Shown here: in pieces, positions 14,142-27,600 of the stretch
How the letters are laid out: the number at the start of each line of letters is the position of its first letter
Position numbering within the stretch: the first letter of the stretch is position 1
Source of the DNA: Cunninghamella blakesleeana
Taxonomy: Eukaryota; Mucoromycota; Mucoromycetes; Mucorales; Cunninghamellaceae
Assembly: GCA_017871115.1 (NCBI GenBank)
Contig: JAFCIZ010000001.1
Coordinates: 6,570,001-6,634,000 of the forward strand
Direction of reading: 5' to 3'
DNA length: 64,000 nucleotides
Notes under the pieces: generated by a model
The model's input: the letters and a program-made list of their open reading frames with translations, nothing else
The model's database searches: none
What the model was told of the DNA's origin: nothing
Made by a program: the position numbers and the translations under genes

Positions 14142-14486
14142 TCTCATGGATTTGACTTTGCCAAAGTTATTCATAAAGGTGGTTATAAAAGTGCACCCAT
14201 GGTCAAGGTTAAAAAGAAATTGTATGATAATAGCCAATTAAATGGTCGCGATGAAAGAATTATAGTCATGCAAGAAAGCGATAAAAAGCCATCAACATCA
14301 TTACATCATTCCTATTCAAAAAAACCTCATACACCAATACCATTAACAACTTCACCTATATCAGATAAACCTCATACACCAACTTCTTTAACAGCATCAC
14401 CCATATCAGATATACCTCATACACCACCATCTCAATCATCATCGCCTAGATCAACTTCTAAAAAATTAAATTTAACAACTTATTAA
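12165..14486 (+). CDS. Unrecognised protein with Ser-rich N-terminus and acidic C-terminal linker
   Basis: Five exons, 12165..12293, 12400..12894, 13016..13069, 13177..13337 and 13517..14486, 602 aa, all in phase. The first 45 residues are Lys/Glu-rich, followed by a long Ser/Thr-rich segment. The central part, from about residue 175 to 395, is complex and hydrophobic: PPEGYVNASLINTRLYPLSW, MLEVLFNCKLPK, YILHLIQRLGISSIMIFIEM and INAWVQRLFIIFDQYEQ. The C-terminus has a run of about 15 Asp, then imperfect repeats of a PHTP-x-S/P-L-T-x-SPISD unit that look like phosphorylation-site clusters (SP and TP motifs). The start of the central region, with its Tyr and Trp residues, faintly resembles a PH-like fold, but I would not assign it. 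Function unknown. Confidence 0.75.
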
Positions 14487-14971
14487 TAATAATATTCTTT
14501 TTATTGTTTTTAAAAAATAATAATATTTCATTTCTCTTTGTAATTATATGCTCATCATTGTATTTATTTATAATTTATATATTTATTATTATTCGTTTTA
14601 TATACTCATAATAAAATATATATACTTTATTTGAGAAAAGTAAATAGTTATTAATCGGATATTTAAAAATGCATAGTCCAAGTTGGCAGAAAAAAATCAA
14701 TTTTTTTTCCCTTTTCTCCTTTTTATTTATTTTATTTAAATTTAAATATATAAATTGAATACGATACAAAGTACTTCTTTCCTTTATATTTTTTTATAAT
14801 ATAAGCAGTTATTACGACTTTATATATCTATTCTATTTAATCATTTCTTTTTTTTTTTATAAAAAACCAATCAACAATAACAGGGCTTATTAATTACTTC
14901 TCAGTATTATACAACAGCTTTTTTCTTTATACGACTGAAAAAAATAAATCAATACATATAAAAAGACAATA
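14487..14971. other. Intergenic
   Basis: AT-rich spacer. A minus-strand open frame here is Lys/Ile/Tyr-rich low complexity. A pyrimidine-rich stretch precedes the next ATG. No RNA gene seen. Confidence 0.5.
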
Positions 14972-15375
14972 ATGGATTTTTCACCATATAAACCATCACC
15001 AGACGATCATAGAGCCAAACAAGAACGGCAAAAAGCAGGCAATAATAATAAAGGGAAATCCAAATCCATTCGTTCACAAGACTCAGCTTCTAATCCTTAT
15101 AGCCCTTATCAAGCTAGCAGTGGCGGTAATACAGCAATTCCGTCTTCGACAAGCTATCATAATCAAGCTTCAACGTCTTCTCCTTCTTTATTAGAAGAAG
15201 GCTTTTTAGGAAATGGTGGTGGTGCTACTATGAGAGTAAATAAATATGAAACTACTTTGCCTATACGCGTTGATTTAGAAGCTGTCTTGGCATATATTGC
15301 TCCTCCTTTATCTGGTAAAGTTTCCATACTATATATGTATTATTTTTTGAAAAAATAGTTCATACAATAATAATA

Positions 15376-15415
<40 letters not shown>

Positions 15416-15492
15416 TATGCCTGCATGTGTAGTGAAAGAGAGATAAATGAATAAATAGTGTATTGTAATTAATAAAAATATATCTGGGTATC

Positions 15493-15533
<41 letters not shown>

Positions 15534-16064
15534 GCTTAGGATTACTACTCTTGGTACTTGAAACTCAAAATGATTATGTTCGTTTTCATGCTTGGCAGGT
15601 AATAAGAAAAATATACATGGAAAAATAAATAAAATAAAATAAAAAAAATCAAGCATGATTATCATTTACTGATTGATATGACTACCGTTTTCTATTTTTT
15701 TTTTATTTTTTTTAATAGTCATCCTTATATTTTTTGTTTTTGATGATTTTACAAGTTATATTACTTTTTATTTCCAACTTTTTATCATGGTTATTATTCC
15801 TCTTTGGTATTGGGTCGATTTTATTTTTATGGTAAAGTGTATATATTTATTATGAAATAATAATAATAATAATATTAAAAAGAAAAAAGAATTATAAAAA
15901 TAAATGAAAAAAAATTAAATAAAATGATTAACTACTAATATTATTTTGGTTATTTATTATTATTTTATTTTAGTTATCGAGCTTATTTAGATGGAGCATC
16001 ACTAGAAAGATATCAATTGCCTTATTTTGGCCCAATAGCAAGCGAATATGTTGATACTGAATAA
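14972..16064 (+). CDS. Tic20/DUF4870-like small multi-pass membrane protein
   Basis: Four exons, 14972..15314, 15540..15598, 15719..15831 and 15974..16064, 201 aa. The N-terminal 110 residues are polar and Ser-rich, followed by a hydrophobic domain: VLAYIAPPLSG, LLLLVLETQNDYVRFHAWQS, SLYFLFLMILQVILLFI, a Trp/Phe/Gly-rich helix, then YRAYLDGASLERYQLPYFG. The phrase N-D-Y-V-R-F-H-A-x-Q-S and the final P-x-x-G-x-x-A are characteristic of the DUF4870/Tic20-like family (formerly UPF0132), predicted integral membrane proteins with three or four helices and no known reaction. Intron 1 contains an uninterrupted T run of about 38 (15495-15532) seven bases before the acceptor AG. Confidence 0.85.
15378..15413. 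repeat. TA dinucleotide microsatellite
   Basis: About 18 uninterrupted TA units inside intron 1 of the DUF4870-like gene, 80 bp before a T38 tract in the same intron. Likely length-variable. Confidence 0.9.
15495..15532 (+). repeat. T38 homopolymer acting as polypyrimidine tract
   Basis: An uninterrupted run of T adjacent to the 3' splice site of intron 1 (acceptor AG at 15538-15539). It is the longest pure homopolymer I noticed in the window and is prone to slippage. Confidence 0.85.
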
Positions 16065-16653
16065 TTTTTTTTATTATTATTTATTATTATTTGTAACACT
16101 TATTATACCAAGTTTTTTTTCTCTCTCTCTCTCCCCCTCAATTTTTTTCCCCTTCAACTTCATATTCTTTTTCTTCTTTTATTCTTATTTTTTAAATGTT
16201 TTGTAATGGATACTTACATAATAACATATTTAATTATTAAGGAAAAAGTATAAAAAAAAATTTAAAATTTGTATTACCTTTCTTAAAATTGATTGTACAA
16301 CTTAATTTTTATTATAATAAATATATACTATATATTTAACATTTATTAATATAAAAAAAGATTGGAGAACATACAACATATATTTTTACTGTATATAAAT
16401 TGTTTTTTTTCTTTTTTTTTCTTTTTTCTTGTGTAATGAATGAAGGGTGTTTTGTGTAAATATGAAATGTTACTATTACAATAAATAATATAAATAAATA
16501 ACTAGCAATAAAAAGGAAATAAAGTAATAAAAATGGTGGTATAATATATTAACAAATTAATATCATAATAACAATAATAATAATAAATAAATAAATAAAT
16601 AAAAAAGAACAATGGTCATAAATATTATATATAGTACATATATATAAAAGATT
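16065..16653. other. Convergent intergenic region
   Basis: Lies between the ends of a plus-strand and a minus-strand gene. It is AT-rich with C/T tracts at about 16115-16180 and near-continuous AATAAA-like motifs on both strands, consistent with overlapping 3' ends. Confidence 0.5.
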
Positions 16654-18809
16654 TCATTTTACTGACTTTCCGCTACTATTAGAACTTGAACTTGTTACTG
16701 ATGTTATAGAACTTGAACCAACTCTATGTAATGATTGAGGAGGAGATCGATTTTCATTTCTACGTCTAGTTTCTTCAGCTATTTTTATAAAGAAAAAAAA
16801 AAAAAAGAAATATAAAAATAGAATAGAGATTATATTAGTATCAAAAATAAATAAATAATAATAATATTTTTTTTTAAGACTTAAAATCATTATACCTTTT
16901 AATCTTGCAGCATGTCTATCAATTCTTGCAATAACGTATTCTAATTTACGTAGCCAAAGTTCTTGTTCTTCCAAACTACTTGTATGTAAAACATGTGTAC
17001 TTGAATTTCCTACATAAGTTGATTGAATGTTATCTACACCCCTAATAGATGATGCAATCTCAATACAAAAAGGTTGCCCACCCGTTTCTGATTCTGGTAG
17101 TACCCTAACTCTTGCTTGTTCTAAAGGTATATGCCCTTTGTATTGTAACATCGTCTTTTGTTGTTCTTGCTTTGGTCGAACAAACACTAATAAATCTGAA
17201 AACAATATATAGGTTCTTTCTTCGCCAACCGATTTGGTAGGTGCTACCACTCTTGATAAATTGCCTTGTAATATTAATCTTCTTCTTGAATTGACACCAA
17301 ATGGTGCTCCAATTAATGCTTGTTGAATCATAATTACTTGATCAATATTATCTGTTTCATTCATTCTATAATTATATATATTAGATATTAGATAACCTTT
17401 AAAAAACATGTTTTTATTTTATTTCAATGCCCGCTTCTATTATTACATTTATTTTTATTTTTACCTTGGGAAAATATCTTTTGTAAATTTATTTATTCTT
17501 TGTTTACAGCTAATTAAAGCATTATAATCAGGGTGGGTGATATTGGTATGTGATGCTAAACCAGAAATAATTGAATCATATCTTTGTATACAGCCAGCTG
17601 GTATTTGAAGTAATGATGGTAATGTAGCTCCTTTTAAACTTTTGTTTTTATGCGCATTCTAGTATTATATAAATATTTATAACATGTCATATGAAATAGG
17701 CTAGTTAGTACACAAATAAAGTTTAAATGGAATATAGTTTATTTAAATGTTTGACAGAATGTTTATTATTATTTTAATTATCTCTTATTATTCTTATACT
17801 TATTTACAATAAAAAAAAAGACTTACATCAATAAATTTTTTAAATGGTTGGTAGTTTGTTAATCTTTCGTAAGTAGTCATAGCAACCCCGTAGTTTTGAA
17901 AATATAAATGGTATACGTCTAATAATGGAAACTATTAAAAAGGCAATAAGAACACATTATTATTCAGATGATAAAAAAAAAAAAAAAAAAATTTTTTTTC
18001 TGGTTCGTAAAAAAATCTTAAAAAAAAAAATTACCCAGGACTGGAAAACATCGGAAATGATTTGTGTAGGTCCCCAATGTTGTAAACTACAATATATATA
18101 CATATATATATATATACATATTTTTTTTTTAAAAAAAAGATGTTTTATATTATTATTTCATTCTTTTCAATTTTTTGCTTATTTTTTAAATGATTACCGT
18201 TTTTTTAAACTTTCGAGTATAGTATGATGTACTTCGACAATAGCTTCAAAGTTACCGAATAGCCATTTAATTTCTCTTTCTGTACATACAACTTTTTGGG
18301 TGCCGAGAAAATTAAAAGATGTTTGTTTAGAGTTCTTTACTAAAGGTTTTAAAAATACATTAATGACTAAATCCAATGATTCTAAATATGCTTGTTCTGT
18401 GGTTAGGAGTTGATTAATGAACGATTCCCTTTTTTGATATTCTCGTTCTTGTTCTATGTTTTTATTTTTATTTTTTGTTTAAAGAAAAAAGAAAAAAGAA
18501 AAAAGAAAAAAAGAACCATTAAACCGAAAAATTCTTAACATATATATATATATTATAGTTTAAAACGTTTTATAATATTTGGATATATTTACCGATCAAA
18601 CCTTCATCAATATCATCGTAGTTTAAATTCTCAATCATTGCCAAATCATCATCGTTAAAAGCATGTGTTTTCATTATTGAATTGGCATCATATTGTTGAA
18701 TTGAAGGAAGTGGTTCATTTGTATAAAAATCAATATCTGACGTAAAACTTCTACTTTGTGATGAGTTACTAAATGATGATCGTTCGTCTTGGTTATATAT
18801 CATTGACAT
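16654..18809 (-). CDS. Rho guanine nucleotide exchange factor (DH-PH)
   Basis: Seven exons on the minus strand: 18593..18809, 18198..18453, 18035..18086, 17827..17931, 17465..17658, 16896..17365 and 16654..16778, 472 aa. After a polar N-terminus (about 70 residues), the DH domain starts ESFINQLLTTEQAYLESLD, the typical CR1 pattern, and continues through WLFGNFEAIVEVH, FQNYGVAMTTY, SLLQIPAGCIQRYDSII (the helix of the QRI-x-RY motif) and HPDYNALISCKQRI. A PH domain follows at about residues 300-425 (RRLILQGNLSRV, YILFSDLLVFVRPK, then WLRKLEYVIARI). The C-terminus is short and Ser-rich. DH-PH proteins load Rho or Cdc42 GTPases with GTP at the membrane to drive polarity. The last intron (16779-16895, 117 nt) is a multiple of three and stop-free, so retention would insert residues. 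Confidence 0.88.
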
Positions 18810-21800
18810 TATTTTTTATATATACAAAATTATAATATAATATATATATATTTATATATATATTTATATTTATATATAAATATATATTACAATATTATGA
18901 TAGGTATAAATAAATATATATTTATATGTATTTATATATATTTATATATATTTATATTAAAATAAAAGAAGTATTAAAATATGGGGGAGGAAATGAAAAA
19001 GAAATGAAAAAGAAAAAAAAAGAAAAAAAAAAAAGAATAATGTAATGAAAAGAAAGAGAAATAAAAAAGTAAAAAATAAAAATAAAATTTCGGTTTAATC
19101 CTAAATAAAAGAAACTTACCTTCTTCTTTTTTTTTTTGGCATAAGGTTACACGTTTGAGAATCGATCCACATTAATATTTTGTCATACATGTATTTGGTT
19201 TTAAATTTGTATATATATATAATTATTATTATTTTTTTGTAATTTAAAAAAAATGGGGGTTGTAGTTTAAATTCTACTTGTTGAAACTATATATAATAAA
19301 AAGAAAAAACATTTATAACTTTAATAACATTTTCATTATTTTTAATTGGTAATATTAATTTGCTTTTGTTTTATTTTTTGTAACTTTCATAAGTATAATC
19401 TATTTTACCTTTTCTTCCAAATATAGTTAGTTTTTTTCCTTTTTATCACTAGACAATAAAATTGTTGTTTTCTTCGTATACGTAATGAATTAAATCACCG
19501 ATTTTTTTTCTATGCAAGCTTTTTTTTCAAAGGATTATTCTTGTGTAAGATCCGATTTATATTGGTTTTAATCTAAGATATCCCTAAATATACTCACTAT
19601 AATAATACAAAAAATAATATTAAGGTATTTATCGATGTTATCAATTTTCCATTTTACTATATTTTTTCTTCTTCCTTTCTTTTGTTAAAGTCACGAATAA
19701 TAACAATAATAATAATAGTGCCTACAATAGAATGAATTTATCCAAAATCTTGTTAATAAACTATATCGAAAGTCGTATGTAATTCCTCATCTTATAAGAT
19801 TGTAATTATCGCACTTTAGCAATTATATAATTATTATTATTCTCTAATCTATTTTAATCCATTAATAAGTTTAATAGATTATGTCATTCATTACATACCA
19901 CTTTTTATAAACAAAAAAAAACTTATTATATATTACTATACTAATTGAACTATTTATTAATTGTGCCAAAAGACCTTTATTTTATTTTATATTATATCAT
20001 TTATCTTTCTAGTAATTAAATAGGTATTCCCTTTTTATTTTTATGAGAAAAACATTTAGTAAAAATAGTCGAAAAAAGGAAAAGAATATTCATTTTTTTT
20101 TAACTCATATCCTAAAATTGGGTAAAATTTAAACTCCTAGCCATTTAAGTTTTTTATTCGAAATATTGGTTATTTTATAATATATGAAAATAAAGACATG
20201 TATTTCCATGTATATGTAAATCATATTTTATTATTATTATTATAATTAGTAATAGTAATAGTAATAGTATTGCTAGTATTAGCATTATTAGTATTTGATT
20301 AAGAATAAACTAAATATAACGTGATGTATCTTTTATTTTTCTTTTGGAAAAAAAAATCAATTTCTATTAGTTAAAGAAAAAATCAAATGAAACAAATTCT
20401 TCGCAGAAAGAAAAGCTTAAATATGCATTCGTACCAAGCAATTTGTTTTACTGAGTGTATTTTTGACTGATATGAAGAAATCGCGCCATTCCCACCAGTT
20501 GAAGTTGAAAAACTAAAGTTTGGTTAGTGTAATTATTAAATAAAACCATTAGTTTCAAGATACGTATAAAGTTCAAATGAAGAATCCAATTGTTCTATAT
20601 TCAATTTTCTATTTATTTATTTTCTAACATGTAAAGATAACGAAAAAGTATATACTAAAAAAAGAAGTTTATTATATATATATAAATGTATATTAATAGT
20701 GGTTAGCTTTCTTTTCTCCCTCCCCACTCCCCCCTTTTTTTTCCAAATATATATTGGCAAAACATCACTGTTATCATTAATCCTCCAAGTGGAATAATTA
20801 TAATTTAAAGTTGTATCGCTCATCCAAGATTCACACTTTGTCGATCAATTTATTAATATCTGCATGACCACTGTTGCACCAATCATTTCCGTAAAATAAA
20901 ATAAGATGTGTCACTTTTTATTCACCATCTTGATATCCTCCTCCCCCCACATGGTTTTCATGAAAACTTTTTGCTAAATTCACATTATATATCATTCAAT
21001 TTACTTGCAAACCATTATGCTCTTTATTTTCACCAGAAAGAATCACGTCCATTAATATGTAGTTCCACACCAATAAATTATTTCTTTTTCATAAAATGTT
21101 CATGCGTCATCACCCATTAATTATATATTTACATAAATAATGTATAAGAATCGATACCATAACTTTTTCGTATGATCAGCGCATGCATTTGCTTTATCAA
21201 ACCTTTTTCATTATTACTAATAAGTTTTGTATTATTAGTTACCCAGATGTATAATCAAAAACCAAGTAAATATATATATGTATATATAAATATAAATATA
21301 TTTACATTTGTATGTATGTGTGAAAAGCAGTTTCTTAATATGCTTACTTCATATTCAATTAAAATCCATATAATCTCCAGTATTGCCAAAATTCTTTATT
21401 GCATTCACTACTTTGTTTCTTTTATTAATCAGTTCAAAGATTCCCATATATAAATACAAGATATACTTTTTGCCTTAATCCTTGAGAAAGGTACGTGTCT
21501 TATATGGCTCCACGTATCCTCTTTGCTGTATATTGTCTTATTGCTTGACATTCTCATATTAGTTTGTAGTATATATAGCACTTACCTGTATCATCTATAT
21601 ATTCATTAATTATTTAGTATTTGCGGAAATAAACAGATTCTTGAACATAATCTACATTCATTTTTATTTCTTCCCCTATTTTTGTGCGCTGCATCTATTT
21701 ATTTGTTTATTAAATACACCCTAAATTGAATAAACATTCAAATTTATTAAGACTTGAAAACTTCATCATAATACTAGAGAAAAGATAAAAATAAGGTTCT

Positions 21801-22002
21801 CTTTTTTCCTTGAAAAAGTAGCTTTGTTGTTGATTTGTTTATTTATACTGGTTTGAAAGTTGTTTTTTGTTTTTGCCTTAAAAAAATAGCATTTTGAAAC
21901 AATCGTCGACAAAGTTCAGATATTGAATAGTACATTGTCATATTTTTTTATAACTATAAATGAATAAAGTTCAATAAGTTGTGAAGGTATTCCGTTTATA
22001 GA

Positions 22003-22041
<39 letters not shown>

Positions 22042-24638
22042 CATTTTTTCAAGTTAAAAAAAAAAGGGTAGGAAAGTGTAAAATATAGAGTCAATCAATA
22101 AAATATAAATTTAAATGCCGCATTAATTTTTTTCCTGGACCCTCTTTGGTAAAATCGCCCAAAAAAGTACTTTTTACACTGTCCCTTACTCTTTTTTATA
22201 CTTAAAAAACATTTTTTTTATTCCTCTTTATTTTATATCTCTATATACAATTTTATTTTTTAATAAGCAAATAAATAACCCTCCTGTAACTATTTGTTGT
22301 TTTATTTTATCTTAAAAGATAAAAACTGCTGAGTTTTACGTAGCCTTTCTCTTATGCATAAAAAAGCTAAATAGTAATAGAATGCTTAAATATTTCACAA
22401 GGAAAAAAGATGAGAGTAATGAGATTTATATTGATTTATTTTTAGGATATATTAATATATTTATATATTAATGATTAATTGAATATAGAAAGTATTTTGA
22501 TTTATAAAACTTTTTTTATCAGGTGATTTTTTTAAATATTATTATCAGGAAATACTTAATGACAAGTATAAGAGGTTTTTTAACACCATAAAAGGAAATT
22601 CGCTTGATTCATAATATCTTGAATAGAATTATTAAACTATTACAAATTAGAGAATGAAATTAAAGATATATGAAAAAAAATTAACTGTGCTATATTATTT
22701 TTTATTAGTAAACATCAAAAATTGATTTTTTTCAAACGAAATTTATTTTTTATGTGGTAACTATTATTATTACTATTATTTTATATGTATTAGTGCATCA
22801 CAGTTTAATGTATATATATATATATATATTGAATTAATCAAAAGAAATTATTCATTATTCCTAGAAGTTTTGTTAGATCTATTTTTTATTTAGAGTTATT
22901 GTTAGAGTAGTGGTCTTTAGTTCAGCTTAGCGGTGGTTTTTTTTACTATACATACTCATCAAGTATATCAGAGAGGTCAAAGTGAATAAAAGGTTGTATG
23001 AATATATTTGTTTATTGTTGAAGATGCTAATCTTGTTTTATTTATGGTAACGTTCAACTTATTTTATCCAAGACGGCCAAAATAGCTCCTCATTCATTAT
23101 CATTATTCAAAATAGTTTTTTTTTATTCGAGGTGATATTGTTTTTTTATTTTAATTCACTTTTTTGGCATATAGGAAATTCATATAGCCTTTATTCCAAT
23201 TCTTTACGTATAATCGGCTCTCCCCATAGTTGATTTAACGAGATGCATTGGATTTTAGTGGTGTCCTATTCTGTAATTTAAATAAATTTTTATATTGTAA
23301 ATAATAGTCAAACAAAGCATAATGAAGTTTTAGTAGAAGCTTATTTTTTATTTTTGTTAAATAAACTATGAATACTTTTTATTTTTAAAAGAAGCAAATA
23401 TATTATTTATCTTATTTTTTTTAATGTATTTTTAATAAAGTTACAAAAAAAGGTCATGTAAAAAGAGATCGAAAAATGAAAAGTCAAGAAAAATAATCAA
23501 AAAATCAAAGAAATATATAGAAAAATATCCTTTGAAAAACTATCTATTAAAATATTAAAAATTTGTATGTAGTTCCCGCTCTCTCTCATCCTTTATTATT
23601 TTATATTTTCTATGTACATTGCGTGTGGACTTCAATTATTCAAAAATCCAAAAAGTTGGCAAAGTCTCTGGTGTCGGAGTTATAATGCGTTCTTAAAGGT
23701 TTGGGGTAAAGTGGTTTTTTTTAATGAGTGCCACTTTTCAAGTATGATATATTAATCATGGTTAAAAACAATTAAATATATTTATTTATTATTATTATTA
23801 ACAAGTTTTCATACATATAAAAAAAAACCTTTTTTTACCAGGTTTAATTATTTATTAAAAGTTGAAACATTCGAATCAATTTTTTTAACCTTAAACAGCT
23901 ATTTTTTTTCTAAATCCACCCTTTTTTTTAAAAACTGCAGCTAGAAGAAAAAAAAAGAAGTATGAGAAAAGATTTAATTTTAAATTCAAGGATAAAAAAA
24001 GAAAAACATGATATTAATAAGAATCGAAACTTGATCAAAAGATTTTCCTTGCATTTTATTCCAATATATAACTGTAAAAGACATAAAGTGATCCATGTAT
24101 ATGCATATTAATGAACAAAACTATAACAGTTTTATCATTTGTAGATCCTTATTTTTATATTACAAAGTTGGAAAATTAAACAATAAACATATAGCAAGAA
24201 CATGGCCATTTATAGTATTATTTTTTATGATTTTCGATATTAGTCGTGTGTAACGAATAAAGAGGATAGGAATGATATAAATAAACAATTAACTAGTAGT
24301 TTATATGTATTTATATATATAAAATAGTAAATTACTATATTATCTATTATCGTATATATTTTTTTTTTGAATTTGTGTGACCGGAGTAGGGAGGGTGATA
24401 GATTCTCCTTTTTTTGGAATTTATACAACTTTTTTTTTTGGTCTCCATTCTTTTTTTCTCTCTTTCACCTATTTTTTTTTTTTTTTTTTCATACATATAA
24501 TTTTTTTTTTTTTTCATTCCTTCATTCTTTTTATAATTTTTTGTTAATAGCTTACTACTTTTATTATTATTTTCTAATATATACTTTTTTTAAATTGTAT
24601 TTAGTCTTTTTCCTTTTTTTTAAATAATATCTGTCATA
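18810..24638. other. Gene-poor 5.8-kb interval between divergent genes
   Basis: Separates the starts of the RhoGEF (minus) and Doa10 (plus) genes. It is AT-rich with TA repeats (22009-22039 and around 22810), purine-rich sequence at 18961-19080, and T-rich sequence at 24415-24630 upstream of the Doa10 start. No complete gene, tRNA, rRNA or snRNA was recognised. A minus-strand stretch at 20801-21085 looks like decayed coding sequence (see findings). Open frames at 20908-21120, 21172-21453 and 24367-24627 are low-complexity and not accepted. Confidence 0.5.
22009..22039. repeat. TA dinucleotide microsatellite
   Basis: About 15 TA units in the gene-poor interval. No function apparent. Confidence 0.85.
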
Positions 24639-24663
24639 ATGGATTATCAAGGTACTAATTACT

Positions 24664-24694
<31 letters not shown>

Positions 24695-27600
24695 GAGAAT
24701 AAATATATTGTTGAATATATTTGACAGAATATTATTGTTTTTCTTATACTTGTTTTATTTTGAAAATAGAAATCTGTAGAGTTTGTAGATGCGAATCAAC
24801 ACCTGATCATCCTTTATTTCACCCTTGTAAATGCTCTGGTAGCATACGTTTTGTACATCAAGATTGGTAATGAATATATGGAAACACAAGTCAATAACAA
24901 AAATAGTAATAGCTAAGAATAACTTGACCCTTAATATTCACTTTTTCTTTTACTATTTTTTTTTTCTTCCTATTGGGGGTTTTTTATGTTATCTCTCCTA
25001 AATAAAACAACAGTCTTTTAGAATGGTTATCCCATAGTAGAAAAAAGTAATACTAAAAGAAAAAATAGGGAAAAGAAAAAAATACCTCATACTGATTATA
25101 TACATGTATATGTATATTTTTTATTTTATTTATTAGATACTGTGAATTATGCGATCATTCATTTATATTTACACCTATTTATCGATCCGATATGCCACAA
25201 TATATACCAACATATGTTATTTTTGGACAATGTATATCAAAATGTAGTCGATGGATGAAAACTGGATTAAGAGCATTATTGGTAGCCATTGTATGGTTAG
25301 TACTTTTACCTTATGTTACTTTATGGATCTGGCGTTTTTATTCTTGGTCAATTGAAAGTTTAAATTACTCTCAAGGGTCATCTTATCAAGGATATAATAG
25401 AACATTATCTACTTCTCTATTTAATAATAATAACAACAACAATCACCATCACCAACAACTGCAGCATAATCAGCTTCAACAGTATCATAATTCAACAGCA
25501 AAAAGTACTATCGTGACAACGCATTCATTCTTACATTATAATTTTAGGTACAAGCCCAAAAACATAAATAGAAAATATATAGTATAGACAAAGTGGACTA
25601 AGAAAAAAAAGAAGTTTTATTATTTATTATTTGTACATTTATTATTTTATTTATTTATCATTTTGCTTATTTATTTATTATAGAGAATTCTTGGCCGATT
25701 GTTTTGAAGGACAAATCATAACAGCGATTATCATTATTATTGTGGTGGCAGCTTATTTATTTAGAGAATGGGTGATACAGAATACGCCAGTAGAAGTAGA
25801 TCAAGAATTAGAAATAGAGGAAATAAATGAAGAAAATAATGGTGATACGTATGATCAACAACAACAACAATATGAAACGACAAATTTTGGTAACACGAAT
25901 AATAATCGTCATTCAATTTCTTCTTTAGTGCAACAGCAAGTAGCTGTGGATGTTTTACTCAATGCATTGAATGATATGGAAGAAAACCAAGATCATAATG
26001 ACAATGATGATCGTGGTATAAAATCAAAACTAAAAAATATACATGATGAATTGGAACACAATTTGACGGTTTATGATTCTGAAGATGAAGAATTTTTACA
26101 AGAACAATATCACAGTAATCGTAGCAGTATGATCATCAATAATAACAATAATAATAATTTTGATTATCGATTTTACAACCCTGAAGTGCAAGGTGAAAAC
26201 GAAGATCATGAAAAAGAAAAAGAAGAAAATGAAGATGATGATAACGATGATAATGATGATGATGATGATGAAAAAGAAATTGAACGTATTATGCAAAGTA
26301 TCATGTTACAAGATCCTCCAACCACATCCAAAAATAGTATTATATTTAAAGAAAAAAATCTTTCTCCACAACAGCTACAAAATGATTATTCATGCTTGAA
26401 ACATAATTATTTTGAATCGGCGTATGAAATTGATAAAAAAAAAATAATGAATAGCAAGGTTGATAGTTCTCCTTCTTTAGTAAATCAAGAGTTATATTCA
26501 CACACCACCACGTGGACTAATCGGGAAGAAAATTATATGGATAATGTAAATAATATATCAACCAATATACAATCTAGGAAACAGCAACAACATCATCCTC
26601 ACTATTTCCATCATCATGAAACTAGTAACAATAATACCATTTCGCATTATGAAGTACCCACGTTACCTTCAGCATCCACTTCAACGTCTACAACAACAAC
26701 TTTACATGACAACAATAACAAAAATGATAATCTACCTATACATCAACCAATTACTTCATCTTTGTCGAATGAAGACGATATAGGTTCACCTATTTCTCCT
26801 TCTCCTCTTCGTCTTCCTTTAATAAATGAACATAGCAACCATAGTAATAATAGCAATAATAATAACAATAATAACAATAATATCGATGACTTTGCTCCCG
26901 TTCCTCTTCCACGTTTAGAACTATTTGATAATCCTCTATTTGATGATGATGAAGTCTTTGATTTAGGTGAAGATATTGATGGGGTTTTGGAGGCTATTGG
27001 TATGCGCGGTAATCCTTGGTTATTATTGCAAAATTCTGTGTTGGTCTCTGTTTTGATCAGCCTTTGTTTAGGGATTACCGTTTGGATTCCTTATATAGTT
27101 GGTCGATTTATTATTTTGGTAAAGTGTTTATTTAGTTTGTTTATATATCAATGTTTGTTTATGCAAAAAAAAAAAAAAAAAATACTTGTATGTAATCACT
27201 AATTTATTATAATATTCCCATATATATATATATTATAGTTTCATCCATGGAATTTTTTAAATATGATTACTTTTGTTTTGAAATATATTACAGATCCAAT
27301 TGTTGATTATTTTATTGATATATGCCTTCCAACTTTATCACCTTACATCCATAAACATTTATACAAGATGATATCGCATTGTTTACCTGAATCAGTACTT
27401 ATTAGTGGAAAGTCGTTATTAAATTCAGTAACAACTAGTATTACTTTTATTCATTCATTTTTTTTAAATGACAAAATCACGCCACATCATTTATTTACAT
27501 TCAAAGCACACTCTATCCTTAGTACAGCATCGTCGTCGTCATCCTTCTCCTCCTCCTCGTTTATTAATGATACTATTCTCTCCCCTTTCTCCTTTTCGTC

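Noticed and set aside
21172..21453. Open frame of 93 codons in the gene-poor interval
   Set aside because: AT-driven Ile/Tyr/Phe composition with no motif.
23630..23720. GC-containing patch that might be a small RNA gene
   Set aside because: No match to tRNA, U6, 5S or other RNA signatures I know; left as unassigned.
24367..24627. 86-codon Phe-rich open frame just before the Doa10 start
   Set aside because: It translates the T-rich promoter tract; composition is almost only Phe, Tyr, Leu and Ser, with no domain.
26096..26296. Minus-strand Ile-rich open frame inside the Doa10 gene
   Set aside because: Antisense shadow of GAT/GAA acidic repeats in the cytosolic loop.
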